Source of the DNA: Mucilaginibacter psychrotolerans
Lineage (GTDB): Bacteria; Bacteroidota; Bacteroidia; Sphingobacteriales; Sphingobacteriaceae
Direction: 5' to 3'
NCBI RefSeq assembly: GCF_004519315.1
Contig: NZ_SOZE01000001.1
Location: 124,001 to 188,000, forward strand
DNA length: 64,000 nucleotides
Position numbers and translations under genes: made by a program. Positions 51,325 through 62,667 of the stretch are shown here, one piece after another (the first letter of the stretch is position 1; the number at the start of each line of letters is the position of its first letter). Below the pieces are notes generated by a model. It did not search any database, was not told where the DNA came from, and worked only from the letters and a program-made list of their open reading frames with translations.

Positions 51325-51873
51325 TTAGTTTGGCATCAACACGGTGTTCACTACGTGTATAACGCCGTTGCTTTGGTTAACGTCGGCAATGGTTACCCAG
51401 CTTTGGCCACCTTTTTCGTCAACCAGGTAAATCTTTTTGCCTTTTACCATAGCGGTAAGGGTGCCACCGCTTACGGTCTTCAGTTCGGCTTTGCCGCCGC
51501 CAGCTTTAATTTTTGCCAGCAGGTCTGCAGCGCTTACTTTGCCGGCCACAACGTGGTAGGTTAATATTTTGGTTAGGGTAGCCTTGTTTTCGGGCTTAAC
51601 CAAAGTTTCTACTGTACCGGCAGGCAGTTTGTCAAAAGCCTCATTGGTTGGCGCAAACACGGTGAACGGGCCTGCTGATTGTAGTGTTTCTACCAGGCCG
51701 GCAGCTTTTACAGCGGCAACAAGCGTGGTATGGTCTTTAGAGTTTACCGCATTCTCTACGATGTTTTTGGTTGGGTACATGGCCGCACCGCCCACCATTT
51801 TAGTTTGTGCATAAGTTTTTGGGGCAATTGCTATAGTTGCTAATGCAAGAGCCGCGATAATCATTTTTTTCAT
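51325..51873 (-). CDS. Secreted fasciclin-domain protein
   Basis: A 182-residue protein with the signal peptide [21 protein letters not shown] single FAS1 domain covers about residues 35-180: [37 protein letters not shown] and the closing [17 protein letters not shown]1 proteins mediate adhesion or bind matrix components; the role here is unknown. It has its own terminator and is probably secreted to the periplasm. Confidence 0.92.
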   Translation of the reverse strand: MKKMIIAALALATIAIAPKTYAQTKMVGGAAMYPTKNIVENAVNSKDHTTLVAAVKAAGLVETLQSAGPFTVFAPTNEAFDKLPAGTVETLVKPENKATLTKILTYHVVAGKVSAADLLAKIKAGGGKAELKTVSGGTLTAMVKGKKIYLVDEKGGQSWVTIADVNQSNGVIHVVNTVLMPN

Positions 51874-52015
51874 GAGATGTACTGTTTTTATAAGTTAATT
51901 CATGAGAAGATACGCCGTAACACGAGGCCCGGATTTAGTTTTGCGCCAATGTTGTTACACCAAAAACGGTTAACAAAATTCAATCTGTCGTGTCTGTAAA
52001 TTACGTACTCGCGCT

Positions 52016-53140
52016 TCAGAAAAATAGCCCGGCGGCTATGTTGTCTGCATACAGTTTGCCCTTTTGGGTGAGGGTGATGATGCTGCCCGTTTGTTGTATT
52101 TGCCCGTCGGTAAAGTAGGGTTCCGCTGCCTTTAGCAGGATATCAGCCGAGCCCGCGGCAATGGCTTCGAGCTTGTTGGTATCCAAACCCCAGGCGGTGC
52201 GCAGGGCGGTCATGATGTATTCGTTTAGCCGGTTTTCTTCGCTAAGCTGTTCCACTTCTGCGGGCAGTTTACGTTCCTGCAAAACTGCAGCCATGTAGCG
52301 GGCGTTATTGGCGATATTCCATTGCCGGGTGTCGCCGTTAAAGGAGTGCGCCGATGGGCCAAGCCCCAGGTATTTTACGCCCCGCCAGTAGTTGGAATTG
52401 TGGCGCGAGTAGTGCCCCGGCTTGCAGAAGTTGGATATTTCGTATTGTTCGAAACCTTTGAGCTCCATCGCATCGGTCATGATGGTAAACTGTTCGGCGC
52501 TTTGCTGCTCGCTCATGGGCGGCTGCTTTTTTTTGCTGATGAAAGCGGACAGAGCTGTCTGGGGTTCCACCGTCATGCTATAGGCCGAGATATGCGGAAC
52601 CTGCAGATCGAAAGCCTTGCTGAGATTATGCTTCCACTTTGCATCCGTGAGCAGGGGATAGCCGTAAATCAGGTCGATAGTGATGTTTTCGAAGCCAGCA
52701 TCCTGGGCCCGCATTACCGATGCTTCTGCTTCGGCCGCGCGATGCACACGGTTCATCCACTGCAGATCCTCATCATAAAAAGATTGTATACCAATGCTGA
52801 ACCTGTTGACAGGCGTAGCCCGCAGGCCGCTGAGCTTTTGGCCGTCGAGGTCGTCGGGATTAGCCTCGAGGGTAACCTCCGCATTGGCGGCTACGGTGTG
52901 TATGCCGGTAATGGCATCTATTAGCCTGGTTATTTCGTCGGGAGCCAGTACAGATGGCGTGCCGCCGCCAAAGTAAATGGTTTCGATGGTTTCGCCGGCC
53001 AGGTAATCTTTTTGCAGGGCAATTTCTTTGCGCAAGGCCTGTAGCATTTCGTCCTTATACTTCAGCGAAGTACTGAAATGGAAATCGCAGTAATGGCAGG
53101 CTTGTTTGCAGAAAGGGATATGTAAGTAGATGCCTGCCAT
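52016..53140 (-). CDS. hemW: Radical SAM family heme chaperone HemW
   Basis: A 374-residue radical-SAM protein starting MAGIYLHIPFCKQACHYCDF, with the 4Fe-4S triad C11-x3-C15-x2-C18. Further landmarks are YFGGGTPSVL, EANPDDL and RFSIGIQSFYD. The short N-terminus and missing HemN-specific residues favour HemW, which inserts heme into respiratory enzymes, over the anaerobic coproporphyrinogen dehydrogenase HemN. Single gene. Confidence 0.9.
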   Translation of the reverse strand: MAGIYLHIPFCKQACHYCDFHFSTSLKYKDEMLQALRKEIALQKDYLAGETIETIYFGGGTPSVLAPDEITRLIDAITGIHTVAANAEVTLEANPDDLDGQKLSGLRATPVNRFSIGIQSFYDEDLQWMNRVHRAAEAEASVMRAQDAGFENITIDLIYGYPLLTDAKWKHNLSKAFDLQVPHISAYSMTVEPQTALSAFISKKKQPPMSEQQSAEQFTIMTDAMELKGFEQYEISNFCKPGHYSRHNSNYWRGVKYLGLGPSAHSFNGDTRQWNIANNARYMAAVLQERKLPAEVEQLSEENRLNEYIMTALRTAWGLDTNKLEAIAAGSADILLKAAEPYFTDGQIQQTGSIITLTQKGKLYADNIAAGLFF

Positions 53141-53308
53141 GGGGGCAAAGGTAAGCTAAGCTTTGTTGAGAGAGCGAATTTAACTCCACAAGTTTCAAAA
53201 CAAAAAAAAGTAGCTTACGTATAACGAAATTGATAAAATAATGATGAATAGTTCAATCAATAAGCTACTATTGAGAAGTTTATTCCTAATTACTATTGAA
53301 ACAAATAA

Positions 53309-56300
53309 ATGAGCGGATTTTTGATGCCGATACCTCCAAAATACTCCTTAACTATCTTTTTGCTGACAATTTCTTTCAGTTTATTAGCCCAAACTCGGCA
53401 ATTGCATTTTGACCATATGGGGACTGCAAACGGCCTTTCTGAGCTAACGCCAAACTGTATATTACAGGATAGCCGTGGGTTTATTTGGATTGGTACCGAA
53501 GATGGATTAAACAGATATGACGGCTATAAGTTTAAGATATTCAGAAATGATGTTAAGGATACTACGAGTATTGGCAACAGTAACATCAGGGATATAGCTG
53601 AAGACAGTAGTGGAAATATATGGGTAGCAACAGCCGGCGGCGGGCTAAACAGGTTGGACAGGAAAACCAATCGTTTCCACCGTTATATCCATAATGAAAA
53701 AAACAGGAATAGTATTTCAAGCAGTTTTGTGAATAAAATTGTTTTCGAAAGTTCCGGGAAAATTTGGGTAGGTACAGTAAAAAAGGGTTTGGATTTGTTT
53801 GACCCCAAAACCGGCCGCTGGATACATTATTTGTACGATAGCCATCATCAGGGCAGCATTAGCGATAATGACATATCGGCAATTTATAAAGACAGCAGGA
53901 ATAATATCTGGATTGGAACGGTTAATAGCGGACTGAGTTTATTTGATCGTAAAAAAAATAGCTTTACAAATTTCAAACACCTCGAAAACGTCAGTGCATC
54001 GCTTTCGGGCAACTTGGTTACTTCTATTTTTGAAGATAAGGATCACCGGTTATGGATTGGTACGCGGAAGGACGGGTTGAACCTTTTTAACAGTGAGTTA
54101 GGTACGTTCAGGCATTTTAAAAACGATCCCGGCAACGTTAGGTCACTGGCGGGCAACAGTGTACAGAGCATTGCCAGTGATGCTGACCACAATTTGTGGA
54201 TAGGGACTGAAAACGGAGGCTTAAGCATTTACAATTTTTTGAGCGGGGATTTTGGCAACTATTCCCGGGATGATATAGATAACAGCAGCTTAAGCGGCAA
54301 TTCCGTTGACGTGGTATCAAAAGATAATGTGGGCAATATGTGGTTGGGGTCTTTTGGCGGCGGCATAAGTTTGTATAAAAAAGCAAAAAGCAACTTTGCG
54401 CTTTACAAGCATAATTCGTCGGCAAGTAGCCTTTCTAATGATTTTGTTCTCTGCCTTTTTGAAGATAGCAGAAACAACCTTTGGGTGGGGACAGATGGCG
54501 GTGGCCTGAACCTGTTCAACGTAAAAACGGGTAAGTTTACTACATACAAACATCAGGAATCCAATAAAAGCAGCATAAGCGGCGATAATGTATTAGATAT
54601 TAAAGAAGACGCGCAAAAGAATCTATGGATTGGCACCTGGGGCAACGGTATTAGCGTAATGAACCCTCAAACCGGCATCTTTAGGTCTTTCAAACATGAT
54701 CCATCCAACGCTACTAGCCTTGCCGGAGATAATATTTACGCTATTACACTTAGCCGCGATAGAAAGATATGGATTGGAACATTTGGCGACGGGCTTGATT
54801 TGTATGACCCAAAATCAAATAGCTTTATACATCACAAAAACAATGCGAACGACACTAAAAGTCTTAGCAGCAACAGGATAAACTCGCTACTGAGCGATAG
54901 TAAAGGGAACTTATGGGTGGGTACCAATGATGCGGGGCTAAATCTTTTCGACCCGAAAACGAACAGTTTCACCCGGTTTATGCACGATGATAACAAAAAT
55001 AACGCCATCAGTAATAACACCATCCTTAACCTGCTTGAGGATCATCTTGGTAATATTTGGGTATGCACATTGGGCGGGTTGAACTTTTTTGATCCAACAA
55101 CCCGGCGTTTCACAGTTTTTAAAACGAATGATGGTTTGCCAAACGATTACACACAAGCCATTCTGGAAGATAATAAAGGGCATTTATGGATAAGTACCAA
55201 TAAGGGGATTTCGATGTATAACCCGCAAACAAAAAAATTTAAAAACTTTACAACTGAAGATGGCCTGCAGGCCGACGAGTTTAAAGCCCATTCGGCTGTT
55301 AAAAGCCGTAGTGGTATTTTTTATTTTGGTGGGGTAAATGGCTTTAACTCCTTTACTCCAGATCAGATATTACAGGTGCCTTATGACCCTCCCATGGTTT
55401 TAACAAACTTTCAGCTGTTTAATAGAAACGTGCAGGTCGCGGAAAACAACATGGATCCTTCTCCGTTAAAACAAGATATTTCTGAAACCAGATCGATAAC
55501 ATTGTCTCATGATCAATCGGTAATATCACTTGAATACGCTTCTTTAGATTACTTGTCGCCGGACAAGAAGAGATATGCGTACATAATGGAAGACTTTGAT
55601 AAAGGTTGGAATTATGTTGAGGATAAAAACACAGCTGTGTATACCAATATTCCACCCGGCAATTATGTTTTTAAAGTAAAAAGCCAAAATAGCGCAGGGG
55701 TATGGTCACCGCATATTTTAAGCTTAAATGTCATTATTGTTCCTCCATATTGGCTAACCTGGTGGTTTAGATCGCTGTTGGTTATTGTAATTGCAGGCTT
55801 TGTTTACGGTATATACCGTTTTCGGGTTAATAGTATTATTAATCAAAAGGTATTATTAGAGCGCGAAGTAAAGGAGCGGACAGAAGAAGTGATGCGTCAA
55901 TCTGATGAACTGCAGGCAGTAAACGAAGAACTACAGGCGCAATCAGAAGAATTAGAGGAACAAAAGAACCAGGAGCAGCTTGCACGCCGGGAAGCAGATA
56001 AAGCAAACCTGGCTAAAAGTGTTTTTCTTGCAACAATGAGCCATGAAATAAGAACACTAATGAACGGCGTTATTGGTATGGCCTCCCTGCTTGCAGAAAC
56101 AGATTTGAGCGATGAGCAGCATGAATATACGGAAACGATTATAAACTGCGGCGAGAGCCTGATGAATGTGATTAATGATATCCTCGACTTTTCTAAAATA
56201 GAATCAGGGAAAATGGACATTGAAGAAGAAGATTTTGATTTGCGCCAAAGTACTGAGGAAATAATGGACATGTTCTCACCTAAAGCAGCCGAACAAGGCC

Positions 56301-57562
56301 TTGAATTAGTTTACGAGATCGATTATAGCCTTCCCGGCAATTTGATAGGAGACAGCCTGCGCCTTAAACAGGTGATCATTAACCTTATTAATAATGCGTT
56401 AAAGTTTACCGCCAAGGGCGAGGTGTTTATTAAGATATTTCTTTCTAAGCCAATTTCTGACAGTGAACTCGAGATCGGCTTCAGTGTGAAGGATACCGGA
56501 ATAGGCATACCGGGCGATAAACTCTCGAGTTTGTTTAAAGCATTTTCACAAGTAGACTCATCTACTACACGTAAATACGGCGGCACCGGTTTAGGGCTCA
56601 TCATCAGCGAACGGCTAGTGAAATTAATGGGCGGAGATTTATGGGTAGAGAGCAGTCTTGGCGAAGGTTCGACCTTCAACTTTACTATCAGAGCCAAAAA
56701 AAGCAATAAACAATCCGCAACGCCACTATTGTTACCAGGCGTATCTAACCTGAACGGTAAAAGGGTTTTGCTGGTTGATGACAATAAAACCAATCTCATT
56801 ATTTTAAAAGCACAGATGGAGCAATGGAACCTTACAACGGTAACTTGTTCGTCCGCAAAAAAGGCATTGGGCATTTTGTCATCAGATAAGGGGTTTAACC
56901 TTGTAATTTCTGATATGGAAATGCCCGGAATGGATGGCGCGGGTTTAGCCCTGGCCATAAAAAACGGACCGAATCCCGTTCCGGTAATTCTATTGAGTTC
57001 AATAGTTGATACGAGCAGGAAAAAATATCCCGGATTGTTTTCGGCGATATTGATAAAGCCGGCTAAACAAAATCAGCTCCTAAAGAGTATTTGTGCCGAG
57101 CTTGGAGACCGCACAAAAATTGAAAAGGTTGAGGAAAAGCAGCGTAACGCTCTTGATTCCGGTTTCGCTTTAGTACATCCAATGACCATCTTGATAGCCG
57201 AAGATAACTCTATTAACCAGAAATTGATCGAACGCATCCTGGCTAAATTGGGATACAATGCAGATGTTACGAACAACGGGCTTGAGGCGTTGCAGAAGAT
57301 AGGTGAAAAATCGTTCGACGTGATATTGATGGATATTCAAATGCCGGAAATGGATGGATTGGAAGCCACAAAAAGCATTCGGAAACTTAACATTCTGCAG
57401 CCATATATTGTTGCAATGACGGCAAATGCCCTTTCAGAAGACCGGGATATTTGCATAAGTGCGGGTATGGATAGTTATATATCAAAACCTATGAAATTGG
57501 ATGTTTTAGTGTCAATTTTTGAGGAAGCCAATAGTATGAAAAAGGCGCAGTTTATAGGGTAG
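53309..57562 (+). CDS. Reg_prop hybrid sensor histidine kinase with two receiver domains
   Basis: A 1417-residue protein. Signal peptide (about 1-28); a periplasmic beta-propeller of Reg_prop repeats ([18 protein letters not shown] and about a dozen more); a Y_Y_Y domain (about 735-800); a membrane helix near 815-835; a coiled coil; a DHp domain with [14 protein letters not shown] (H912); an HATPase domain ([25 protein letters not shown]). Two receivers follow: REC1 about 1152-1270 ([14 protein letters not shown]) and REC2 about 1292-1410 ([15 protein letters not shown]). Unlike classic HTCS proteins it has no AraC output domain, so it must relay to another protein. The H-box has Leu917 where Pro is almost invariant. 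Probably senses glycan fragments in the periplasm. Confidence 0.93.
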   Translation: MSGFLMPIPPKYSLTIFLLTISFSLLAQTRQLHFDHMGTANGLSELTPNCILQDSRGFIWIGTEDGLNRYDGYKFKIFRNDVKDTTSIGNSNIRDIAEDSSGNIWVATAGGGLNRLDRKTNRFHRYIHNEKNRNSISSSFVNKIVFESSGKIWVGTVKKGLDLFDPKTGRWIHYLYDSHHQGSISDNDISAIYKDSRNNIWIGTVNSGLSLFDRKKNSFTNFKHLENVSASLSGNLVTSIFEDKDHRLWIGTRKDGLNLFNSELGTFRHFKNDPGNVRSLAGNSVQSIASDADHNLWIGTENGGLSIYNFLSGDFGNYSRDDIDNSSLSGNSVDVVSKDNVGNMWLGSFGGGISLYKKAKSNFALYKHNSSASSLSNDFVLCLFEDSRNNLWVGTDGGGLNLFNVKTGKFTTYKHQESNKSSISGDNVLDIKEDAQKNLWIGTWGNGISVMNPQTGIFRSFKHDPSNATSLAGDNIYAITLSRDRKIWIGTFGDGLDLYDPKSNSFIHHKNNANDTKSLSSNRINSLLSDSKGNLWVGTNDAGLNLFDPKTNSFTRFMHDDNKNNAISNNTILNLLEDHLGNIWVCTLGGLNFFDPTTRRFTVFKTNDGLPNDYTQAILEDNKGHLWISTNKGISMYNPQTKKFKNFTTEDGLQADEFKAHSAVKSRSGIFYFGGVNGFNSFTPDQILQVPYDPPMVLTNFQLFNRNVQVAENNMDPSPLKQDISETRSITLSHDQSVISLEYASLDYLSPDKKRYAYIMEDFDKGWNYVEDKNTAVYTNIPPGNYVFKVKSQNSAGVWSPHILSLNVIIVPPYWLTWWFRSLLVIVIAGFVYGIYRFRVNSIINQKVLLEREVKERTEEVMRQSDELQAVNEELQAQSEELEEQKNQEQLARREADKANLAKSVFLATMSHEIRTLMNGVIGMASLLAETDLSDEQHEYTETIINCGESLMNVINDILDFSKIESGKMDIEEEDFDLRQSTEEIMDMFSPKAAEQGLELVYEIDYSLPGNLIGDSLRLKQVIINLINNALKFTAKGEVFIKIFLSKPISDSELEIGFSVKDTGIGIPGDKLSSLFKAFSQVDSSTTRKYGGTGLGLIISERLVKLMGGDLWVESSLGEGSTFNFTIRAKKSNKQSATPLLLPGVSNLNGKRVLLVDDNKTNLIILKAQMEQWNLTTVTCSSAKKALGILSSDKGFNLVISDMEMPGMDGAGLALAIKNGPNPVPVILLSSIVDTSRKKYPGLFSAILIKPAKQNQLLKSICAELGDRTKIEKVEEKQRNALDSGFALVHPMTILIAEDNSINQKLIERILAKLGYNADVTNNGLEALQKIGEKSFDVILMDIQMPEMDGLEATKSIRKLNILQPYIVAMTANALSEDRDICISAGMDSYISKPMKLDVLVSIFEEANSMKKAQFIG

Positions 57563-57741
57563 TAGCATTCGTTAAAAAGATGAATGAAGCTTACGCGGGC
57601 ACCGATTAAGTTGGGGCTTTTATTGCGGACAGAGCATCACGAAACCTATTTTAAATGTCTGTTTTATAGCCTGTTAAGTCTTTATAGAAACGCTTAAATA
57701 ACCCTTATATACGAACACAGCATCAGCTCTATTGCCATTTG

Positions 57742-59226
57742 TTATTTGGGAAGCTTGATTGCATCTATATCCTGAAAGGTGCCGTAAACCTTTGTGCAAT
57801 TTCCATCTTTAAAGTTCGATTTCCCTGTGGTTCTAACCCATAACTCTTTCCCCTGGCTATTTATCAGTTGAAGTTCAATATCCCAGGGCTGGCCCTCAAC
57901 AATTGCAAGCGTAACCGCTTCTGAAATTTTATTTCTGCTATACCCTTCCTTGTAAAAATTAATCGCATTGCCTAAATCGGGAACGTAATCCTGGTCTACT
58001 CCATGAATTTTTTTGGTGGTTGATGTCCAGGTCAATTCGTTTTTTATCAGGTCAAGTTCCCAGCCGCCCACTCGTGCAACTTTATTGGTTTGCTCAATAA
58101 GGTATTTATTCAGCTCTGCTGAAGCACTCAGCGACTCGCGTATATCAGTTATATCCGTAAGATCTCTGGTGAATTTGGTAAAACCTATTACATTTTTGTC
58201 GTTATCATATATCGCCGTAATAGCGATACTTCCCCAAAAAGGTTCACCGTTTTTTCTAACGCGCCAGCCTTCGTCTCTGGCAACGCCATTTTTTTCTGCT
58301 TCATCAATAAGTCGCTGTGGGCGGTTGTTTTCCTGGTCGTAATCCGTGTAGAAAATGCTAAAGTGTTTGCCAATTACTTCTCTTGCTTTGTACCCTTTAA
58401 TTTTCTTTGCTCCCTTGTTCCAATTCTCAATATGCCCTTCTTTATCAAGAAGCAGAATGGCACAATCATCAATCTCCTCAACCATTTTGTAAAAACGAAT
58501 AGACTTCAGGTCTTTCTCTGCAAACGTTTCAGCTACAATGGTTTGAATTATCGAATCAAAGTTTTCAGTAGCGCTTGAAAATAATTTCAACCATTCATCG
58601 TCCACTTCATAATGGCCATCTTTTACAAGGTTTACCAGGCCCATAATAGAAGTTAACGGTTGCCTGATCTGATGTGACTGCAAACTGGCAATTTTGATCA
58701 AAGATTGGTTTCTTTCATCTTTCTCCACTATCTCTCTTTTGAGTTCCTCGCGCCCCAGTTCCAACTCCATAAAGGTTATGGCCTGTTTACTTAGCAACCG
58801 TAAAACATCCTGCTGTAAGTCGGTCAAATTATTAGGTTTCAAATCAAACAGGCATAACGTACCTAGTTTTGAACCGTTGCTTGTTATTAAAGGTGCGCCG
58901 GCATAAAATCTAACCTTTGGATCATCATGTACAAGCGGGTTGTTGTCAAATCTTGCATCTTCGGTTGCATCGGGTATAATAAATACGCCTTCTTGTTCAA
59001 CGGCGTATTGACAAAACGAGGTTTCCCTCGGCATTACTTCAAATTCAACACCCGATCTCACTTTTAAGTAATTATGATGTTCTCCCAAAAGGGTCAGTAT
59101 AGCCACAGGTGTTTCGCAAAGTTTCGCAGCCAGATCTACCAAAGTTTGAAATTCTGAATTACTGGTGAAGTCGAGTGGTAAAAACTGGTTAACTTCTTCA
59201 ATTCTTTTATTTTCACTATTAATCAT
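57742..59226 (-). CDS. GAF-DHp-PAS-PAS signalling protein without an ATPase domain
   Basis: A 494-residue cytosolic protein. A GAF domain covers about residues 15-165 (TPVAILTLLGEHHNYLKVRS ... FYAGAPLITSNGSKLGTLCL). A helical DHp-like segment has SHQIRQPLTSIMGLVNLV (His about 184), a variant H-box. Two PAS domains follow (FYKMVEEIDDCAILLLDKEG, about 240-350, and VARVGGWELDLIKNELTW, about 375-490). No N-, G1- or G2-box of a kinase ATPase domain is present, so it cannot phosphorylate itself. It may be a phosphotransfer or sensor partner for other kinases, or a truncated kinase. It converges on the hybrid kinase gene. Confidence 0.8.
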   Translation of the reverse strand: MINSENKRIEEVNQFLPLDFTSNSEFQTLVDLAAKLCETPVAILTLLGEHHNYLKVRSGVEFEVMPRETSFCQYAVEQEGVFIIPDATEDARFDNNPLVHDDPKVRFYAGAPLITSNGSKLGTLCLFDLKPNNLTDLQQDVLRLLSKQAITFMELELGREELKREIVEKDERNQSLIKIASLQSHQIRQPLTSIMGLVNLVKDGHYEVDDEWLKLFSSATENFDSIIQTIVAETFAEKDLKSIRFYKMVEEIDDCAILLLDKEGHIENWNKGAKKIKGYKAREVIGKHFSIFYTDYDQENNRPQRLIDEAEKNGVARDEGWRVRKNGEPFWGSIAITAIYDNDKNVIGFTKFTRDLTDITDIRESLSASAELNKYLIEQTNKVARVGGWELDLIKNELTWTSTTKKIHGVDQDYVPDLGNAINFYKEGYSRNKISEAVTLAIVEGQPWDIELQLINSQGKELWVRTTGKSNFKDGNCTKVYGTFQDIDAIKLPK

Positions 59227-59583
59227 AGCAATACTTGAATTCGCTTAAAAAAATGTTGGTGAAACGAATTTACGAAAATATTTTTTCACCAGATTGACGT
59301 AGTATTTAGGTTGAGAAATCAATAAAATATTGCAAAAGTGAAATTATTTTATTGCGCATTGATTTTCAGACACATGGCTAATGTTGCGTATTTTTTACAT
59401 CAACTTGCGTAAGTGAACATTTGTGTTCGGGTATAAGGCTTTTGGGAATTTACTTGTCAGGTTTACTTTTCGGCTTTTATTATCATCAATATTTATAAAA
59501 TAGATATTAAATAACTACAAGGGGTAAGGTTAAGAAAATTGACTGGCATGGTCCTGTCGGCATTTCTGGATAGCTGATGAAGC
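59227..59583. other. AT-rich intergenic region, 357 bp
   Basis: No gene was found. It contains the upstream region of the GAF/PAS gene, with a weak inverted repeat GGTGAAA (59258-59264) / TTTCACC (59284-59290) and a near -7 box on the minus strand (TATTTTCG, near 59270-59280). Nothing else stands out. Confidence 0.4.
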
Positions 59584-60855
59584 TCATGCTTGGTTATATT
59601 TCCCAAAAAAGACTTCCATCTCTTCCACCGCTCTTTTAAGCCCATCCTCATTCCTTATCTGCTGGCTAATCATCTCCACGTTGGCTCTTATTGCTGCAGA
59701 TTGAACTTTGCCTATAGCCGATATGAGCTTATCTGTAGTTAGCTTTTTCACCGGGATATGTACCCCTAATTGCTTGCGCTCGATAATCTTGCCCCAAGTG
59801 GGTTGGTCGGTGTAAAAGGAGATGATGATTACCGGCAGGTTATACCTTAACATCGCCGCAAGCGTGCCCGCGCCACCATGGAATATGCCCGCTTTGCATT
59901 TTGGCAATATCTGTGCGTGATTCACATACTTGGCCACAAATAGGTTGGGGTGTCGGGGCAAATCGCCAAAAACCGACCAGCCCTTGCAAAACAATATCCG
60001 CTCTGTAGTGCTGCTCAGTATTTGGTTTATTATGGCCACGAACTTTTCAGTATTGCCTACCCCGTTGCTGCCAAAACCCATGTAAACGGGTGGAGCCCCT
60101 TGTTGCAGCCAATTGTTTAGCTCCATAACCGATTCATCATCCGCAATTATGGGCACGCGCTCCGGCACGGTTAAGAAGCCGGTTATCTTATGGTGGCTTT
60201 CCCAGTCTTTGGGCTGGGGGATAAGCGCAGGACTGATGCAATACAAATCGAGTGGCTTTTGCTTCTCTACATGGGTTAACAGGTTTTCCTTCAAGATCGG
60301 CAGGCCCAATTCCCGCCTCCACTCGTTGGTTTCCTGTTTCACAAATTTCCAGAAAAAGAGATGCGCCAGTTTATAAGTCAACTTATTGTACCAGGGGAAA
60401 TTCAGGAAATCGAAATCGCCCAGCGGCAACTCGGTTGTAGGCACTACCGGGGGCATAAAATAAGTGAGCGCTATTTTTTTGCCTTGTTTCTCGGCAAGGG
60501 CGCTAGTGATGGGCAGCGTGGCTGCGTTGGCTATAATACAATCCACCTTGTAGAAGCCTGCTTTGTAGCTTTCGCGCAACGGCACCCTGATATCATGCAA
60601 TACCTTAAAAAAGTACTGCATCAGTTTAATGGTGTTCTCCGTTTGTAAAACGCATTGCCCTTCGGCCGAATTCATCATGGTTTCTGCGTTGCCGTATAGC
60701 GCATGAAAGTTTATCCCGTACTCCTCTACGAGTTCTTTGAAGTTTTCAGGTGCGGCTATCATTACCTGGTGCCCCTTTTGCATCAGCCCAAGCGCCAAGG
60801 CTATATATGGTTGTACATCGCCCCGGGTGCCGTACGTAAAAATGCCGATATTCAT
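59584..60855 (-). CDS. GT1-family glycosyltransferase (UGT/sterol-glucosyltransferase-like)
   Basis: A 423-residue GT-B fold enzyme. The N-terminus MNIGIFTYGTRGDVQPYIAL and the donor-binding C-terminal domain (VYMGFGSNGVGN, KAGIFHGGAGTLAAMLRYNL, then FYTDQPTWGKII) match sterol/MGT-type UDP-glucosyltransferases. It probably glycosylates a small lipophilic acceptor. The acceptor is unknown and there is no biosynthetic cluster next to it. No signal peptide. Confidence 0.87.
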   Translation of the reverse strand: MNIGIFTYGTRGDVQPYIALALGLMQKGHQVMIAAPENFKELVEEYGINFHALYGNAETMMNSAEGQCVLQTENTIKLMQYFFKVLHDIRVPLRESYKAGFYKVDCIIANAATLPITSALAEKQGKKIALTYFMPPVVPTTELPLGDFDFLNFPWYNKLTYKLAHLFFWKFVKQETNEWRRELGLPILKENLLTHVEKQKPLDLYCISPALIPQPKDWESHHKITGFLTVPERVPIIADDESVMELNNWLQQGAPPVYMGFGSNGVGNTEKFVAIINQILSSTTERILFCKGWSVFGDLPRHPNLFVAKYVNHAQILPKCKAGIFHGGAGTLAAMLRYNLPVIIISFYTDQPTWGKIIERKQLGVHIPVKKLTTDKLISAIGKVQSAAIRANVEMISQQIRNEDGLKRAVEEMEVFFGKYNQA

Positions 60856-61103
60856 GTTAATGGTGTTGGGTAGCTCATTTCAATTATGATTCGCGTTCCG
60901 TAAGGCAAACCCATAACCGCTGGCTACAAACGATTTAGCAATAAGTAAATTAGCGTTACGCAAGGTAATAAGCCTGCATCTAAAACCATCGCCGTAAAAA
61001 AAAATATTTTGCCGCATTTAGCCCCTTTATTTGTCGTATTACCACGTACAGCACCAGCTGCTAAGCTGTAGCTTTATAAATCTAATTAAACCGCAAATAA
61101 CCA

Positions 61104-61550
61104 ATGAAGACCACACTTGATAAAGCAACCCGAGACGGGCTTATAAAACGCGTAAGTAGCGTGCATGAACACAGCCCTGCCCAATGGGGTAAAATGAACG
61201 CCTATCAAATGATTAAACACCTGCGGCGTTGGGAAGAGTTAGCAAACGGCACTTTGCAGGCTAAGCGGATATTTATTGGCCGTATAATAGGCAAACTAAT
61301 ATTAAAGGCCGTGCTGAAAGATGAGGAGCCTATCAGGCGAAACTCACCCTCGGCACCGGAGACGATAGTACAGGATGCATCCGGGGATATCGCCGCAGAG
61401 AAAGCTAAATTCATGGAGCTTGTAAACTACAATGCCGCAAATCCTATACATGGTTTCGTGCACCCTTTCTTTGGCAAAATGACACATCAGCAAATTGGCC
61501 AACTCGCCTATAAACACATTGACCATCACCTGCGCCAGTTTAACGTTTAG
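61104..61550 (+). CDS. DUF1569 (DinB-like) protein
   Basis: A 148-residue four-helix protein with conserved polar residues of the DinB/DUF1569 type: MNAYQMIKHLRRWEE (His), HPFFGKMTHQQIGQLAYKHI and DHHLRQF, whose histidines probably bind a metal. The function is unknown. It stands alone between the glycosyltransferase and the DUF4271 gene. Confidence 0.7.
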   Translation: MKTTLDKATRDGLIKRVSSVHEHSPAQWGKMNAYQMIKHLRRWEELANGTLQAKRIFIGRIIGKLILKAVLKDEEPIRRNSPSAPETIVQDASGDIAAEKAKFMELVNYNAANPIHGFVHPFFGKMTHQQIGQLAYKHIDHHLRQFNV

Positions 61551-61650
61551 GCAAGTATGCTAAGCTTAATTGTTTAAACATTTAACATAACCTTTGCATA
61601 AGCACCAATTAATAAGGTAAATTTGCACCGCCTTAACAGGGCGATATATC

Positions 61651-62646
61651 ATGCGCAGGTTTATTTGTACGATATTACTGTTTTTTGCCGGATGTACCGC
61701 CGTTTTTGCGCAGCAGGACAGCACCGGCGCACCCGCTGATACCCCGCAACATTATATACGCATGCCACGCCCCATGACGGTGCTCGATTCTGTAGCCCAC
61801 GCCATGGCGCTGGAAGAAAAAATCGTAGGCGATTCGCTTGCTATGGTGTACCTGCGTCGGCCGGATAGCAACAGCACCAACTTATTTGTAGATAGTATAT
61901 TAAGAAGCGCCGTTTATAGCGGCAACCATTACCTCGATCTGGCATCGGCCTCTAAAACCAAACCCAGTATAAAAGGCTATGGCCATGTACGGCCCTCGCG
62001 CGATCCTTGGGTTATTGCCGTTATCGTGGTGCTTATTTTGTTCATACCAGTGCTTAATATTTATTCGGCAAAAGATATGAGCAACGTGTTTTTGGCCTTC
62101 TACTACAAACGAACCAATACCCAGGCCGGCAAGGAGGATAGCCCTATAAACGCCTGGACGTTCATCGGCTTGTTCCTGCTCTTTGGGTTTACTTTAGGTA
62201 TATTTTTGTATTTACTTACCACAGGCTACTATAAAGTTTATTATCCTATAAGCGGTATCCAGTTATTCGGTGCCTTATCAGCAGTCATAATAAGCTTATT
62301 CGCGGTAAAATTTCTGGTGTTGAAATTTCTGGGCTTTGTTTTCGATATCAATAAGGTGGTAAGTGAGTATATCAAAGCACTATCGTTAACGTATTTTAAT
62401 ATCACGTTTGTGTTTTTGCCTGTGGCCTTGTGTTTTAGCCTAATTGCCGATAAGTTTTTCCCTTACCTGTTGGCCATTACACTATTATTAACCGTGATAA
62501 TTTTTATATGGCAGTATCTGCGAAGCAGCGTGGGTATTATTTCAAATTTTCGATTTCATAAATTTTATTTATTTACGTATCTTTGTGCCCTCGAAATTTG
62601 CCCGATTTTAATACTGGTAAAGGCACTTAATATAGGTTTCAAGTAG
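61651..62646 (+). CDS. DUF4271 membrane protein
   Basis: A 331-residue protein with a signal-like N-terminus (MRRFICTILLFFAGCTAVFA), a soluble segment, then several membrane helices (WVIAVIVVLILFIPVLNIY, FIGLFLLFGFTLGIFLYLL, LSAVIISLFAVKFLVLKFLG, FNITFVFLPVALCFSLIAD, YLLAITLLLTVIIFIWQYL). DUF4271 proteins regularly precede hemD and the gldKLMN genes in this group of bacteria, as here. The role is unknown; a link to type IX secretion or cell-envelope function is inferred from the neighbourhood only. Confidence 0.85.
   Translation: MRRFICTILLFFAGCTAVFAQQDSTGAPADTPQHYIRMPRPMTVLDSVAHAMALEEKIVGDSLAMVYLRRPDSNSTNLFVDSILRSAVYSGNHYLDLASASKTKPSIKGYGHVRPSRDPWVIAVIVVLILFIPVLNIYSAKDMSNVFLAFYYKRTNTQAGKEDSPINAWTFIGLFLLFGFTLGIFLYLLTTGYYKVYYPISGIQLFGALSAVIISLFAVKFLVLKFLGFVFDINKVVSEYIKALSLTYFNITFVFLPVALCFSLIADKFFPYLLAITLLLTVIIFIWQYLRSSVGIISNFRFHKFYLFTYLCALEICPILILVKALNIGFK
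62578..62585 (+). promoter_or_regulatory. Exact -7 box inside DUF4271, ahead of hemD
   Basis: TATCTTTG fits TAnnTTTG; a weak TTTC lies 20 bases before it. It sits 83 bases upstream of the hemD start, inside the coding end of the DUF4271 gene, and could give hemD (and gldK) a separate transcript. Confidence 0.4.
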
Positions 62647-62667
62647 TTAGTTTTATAACGTATAGCA

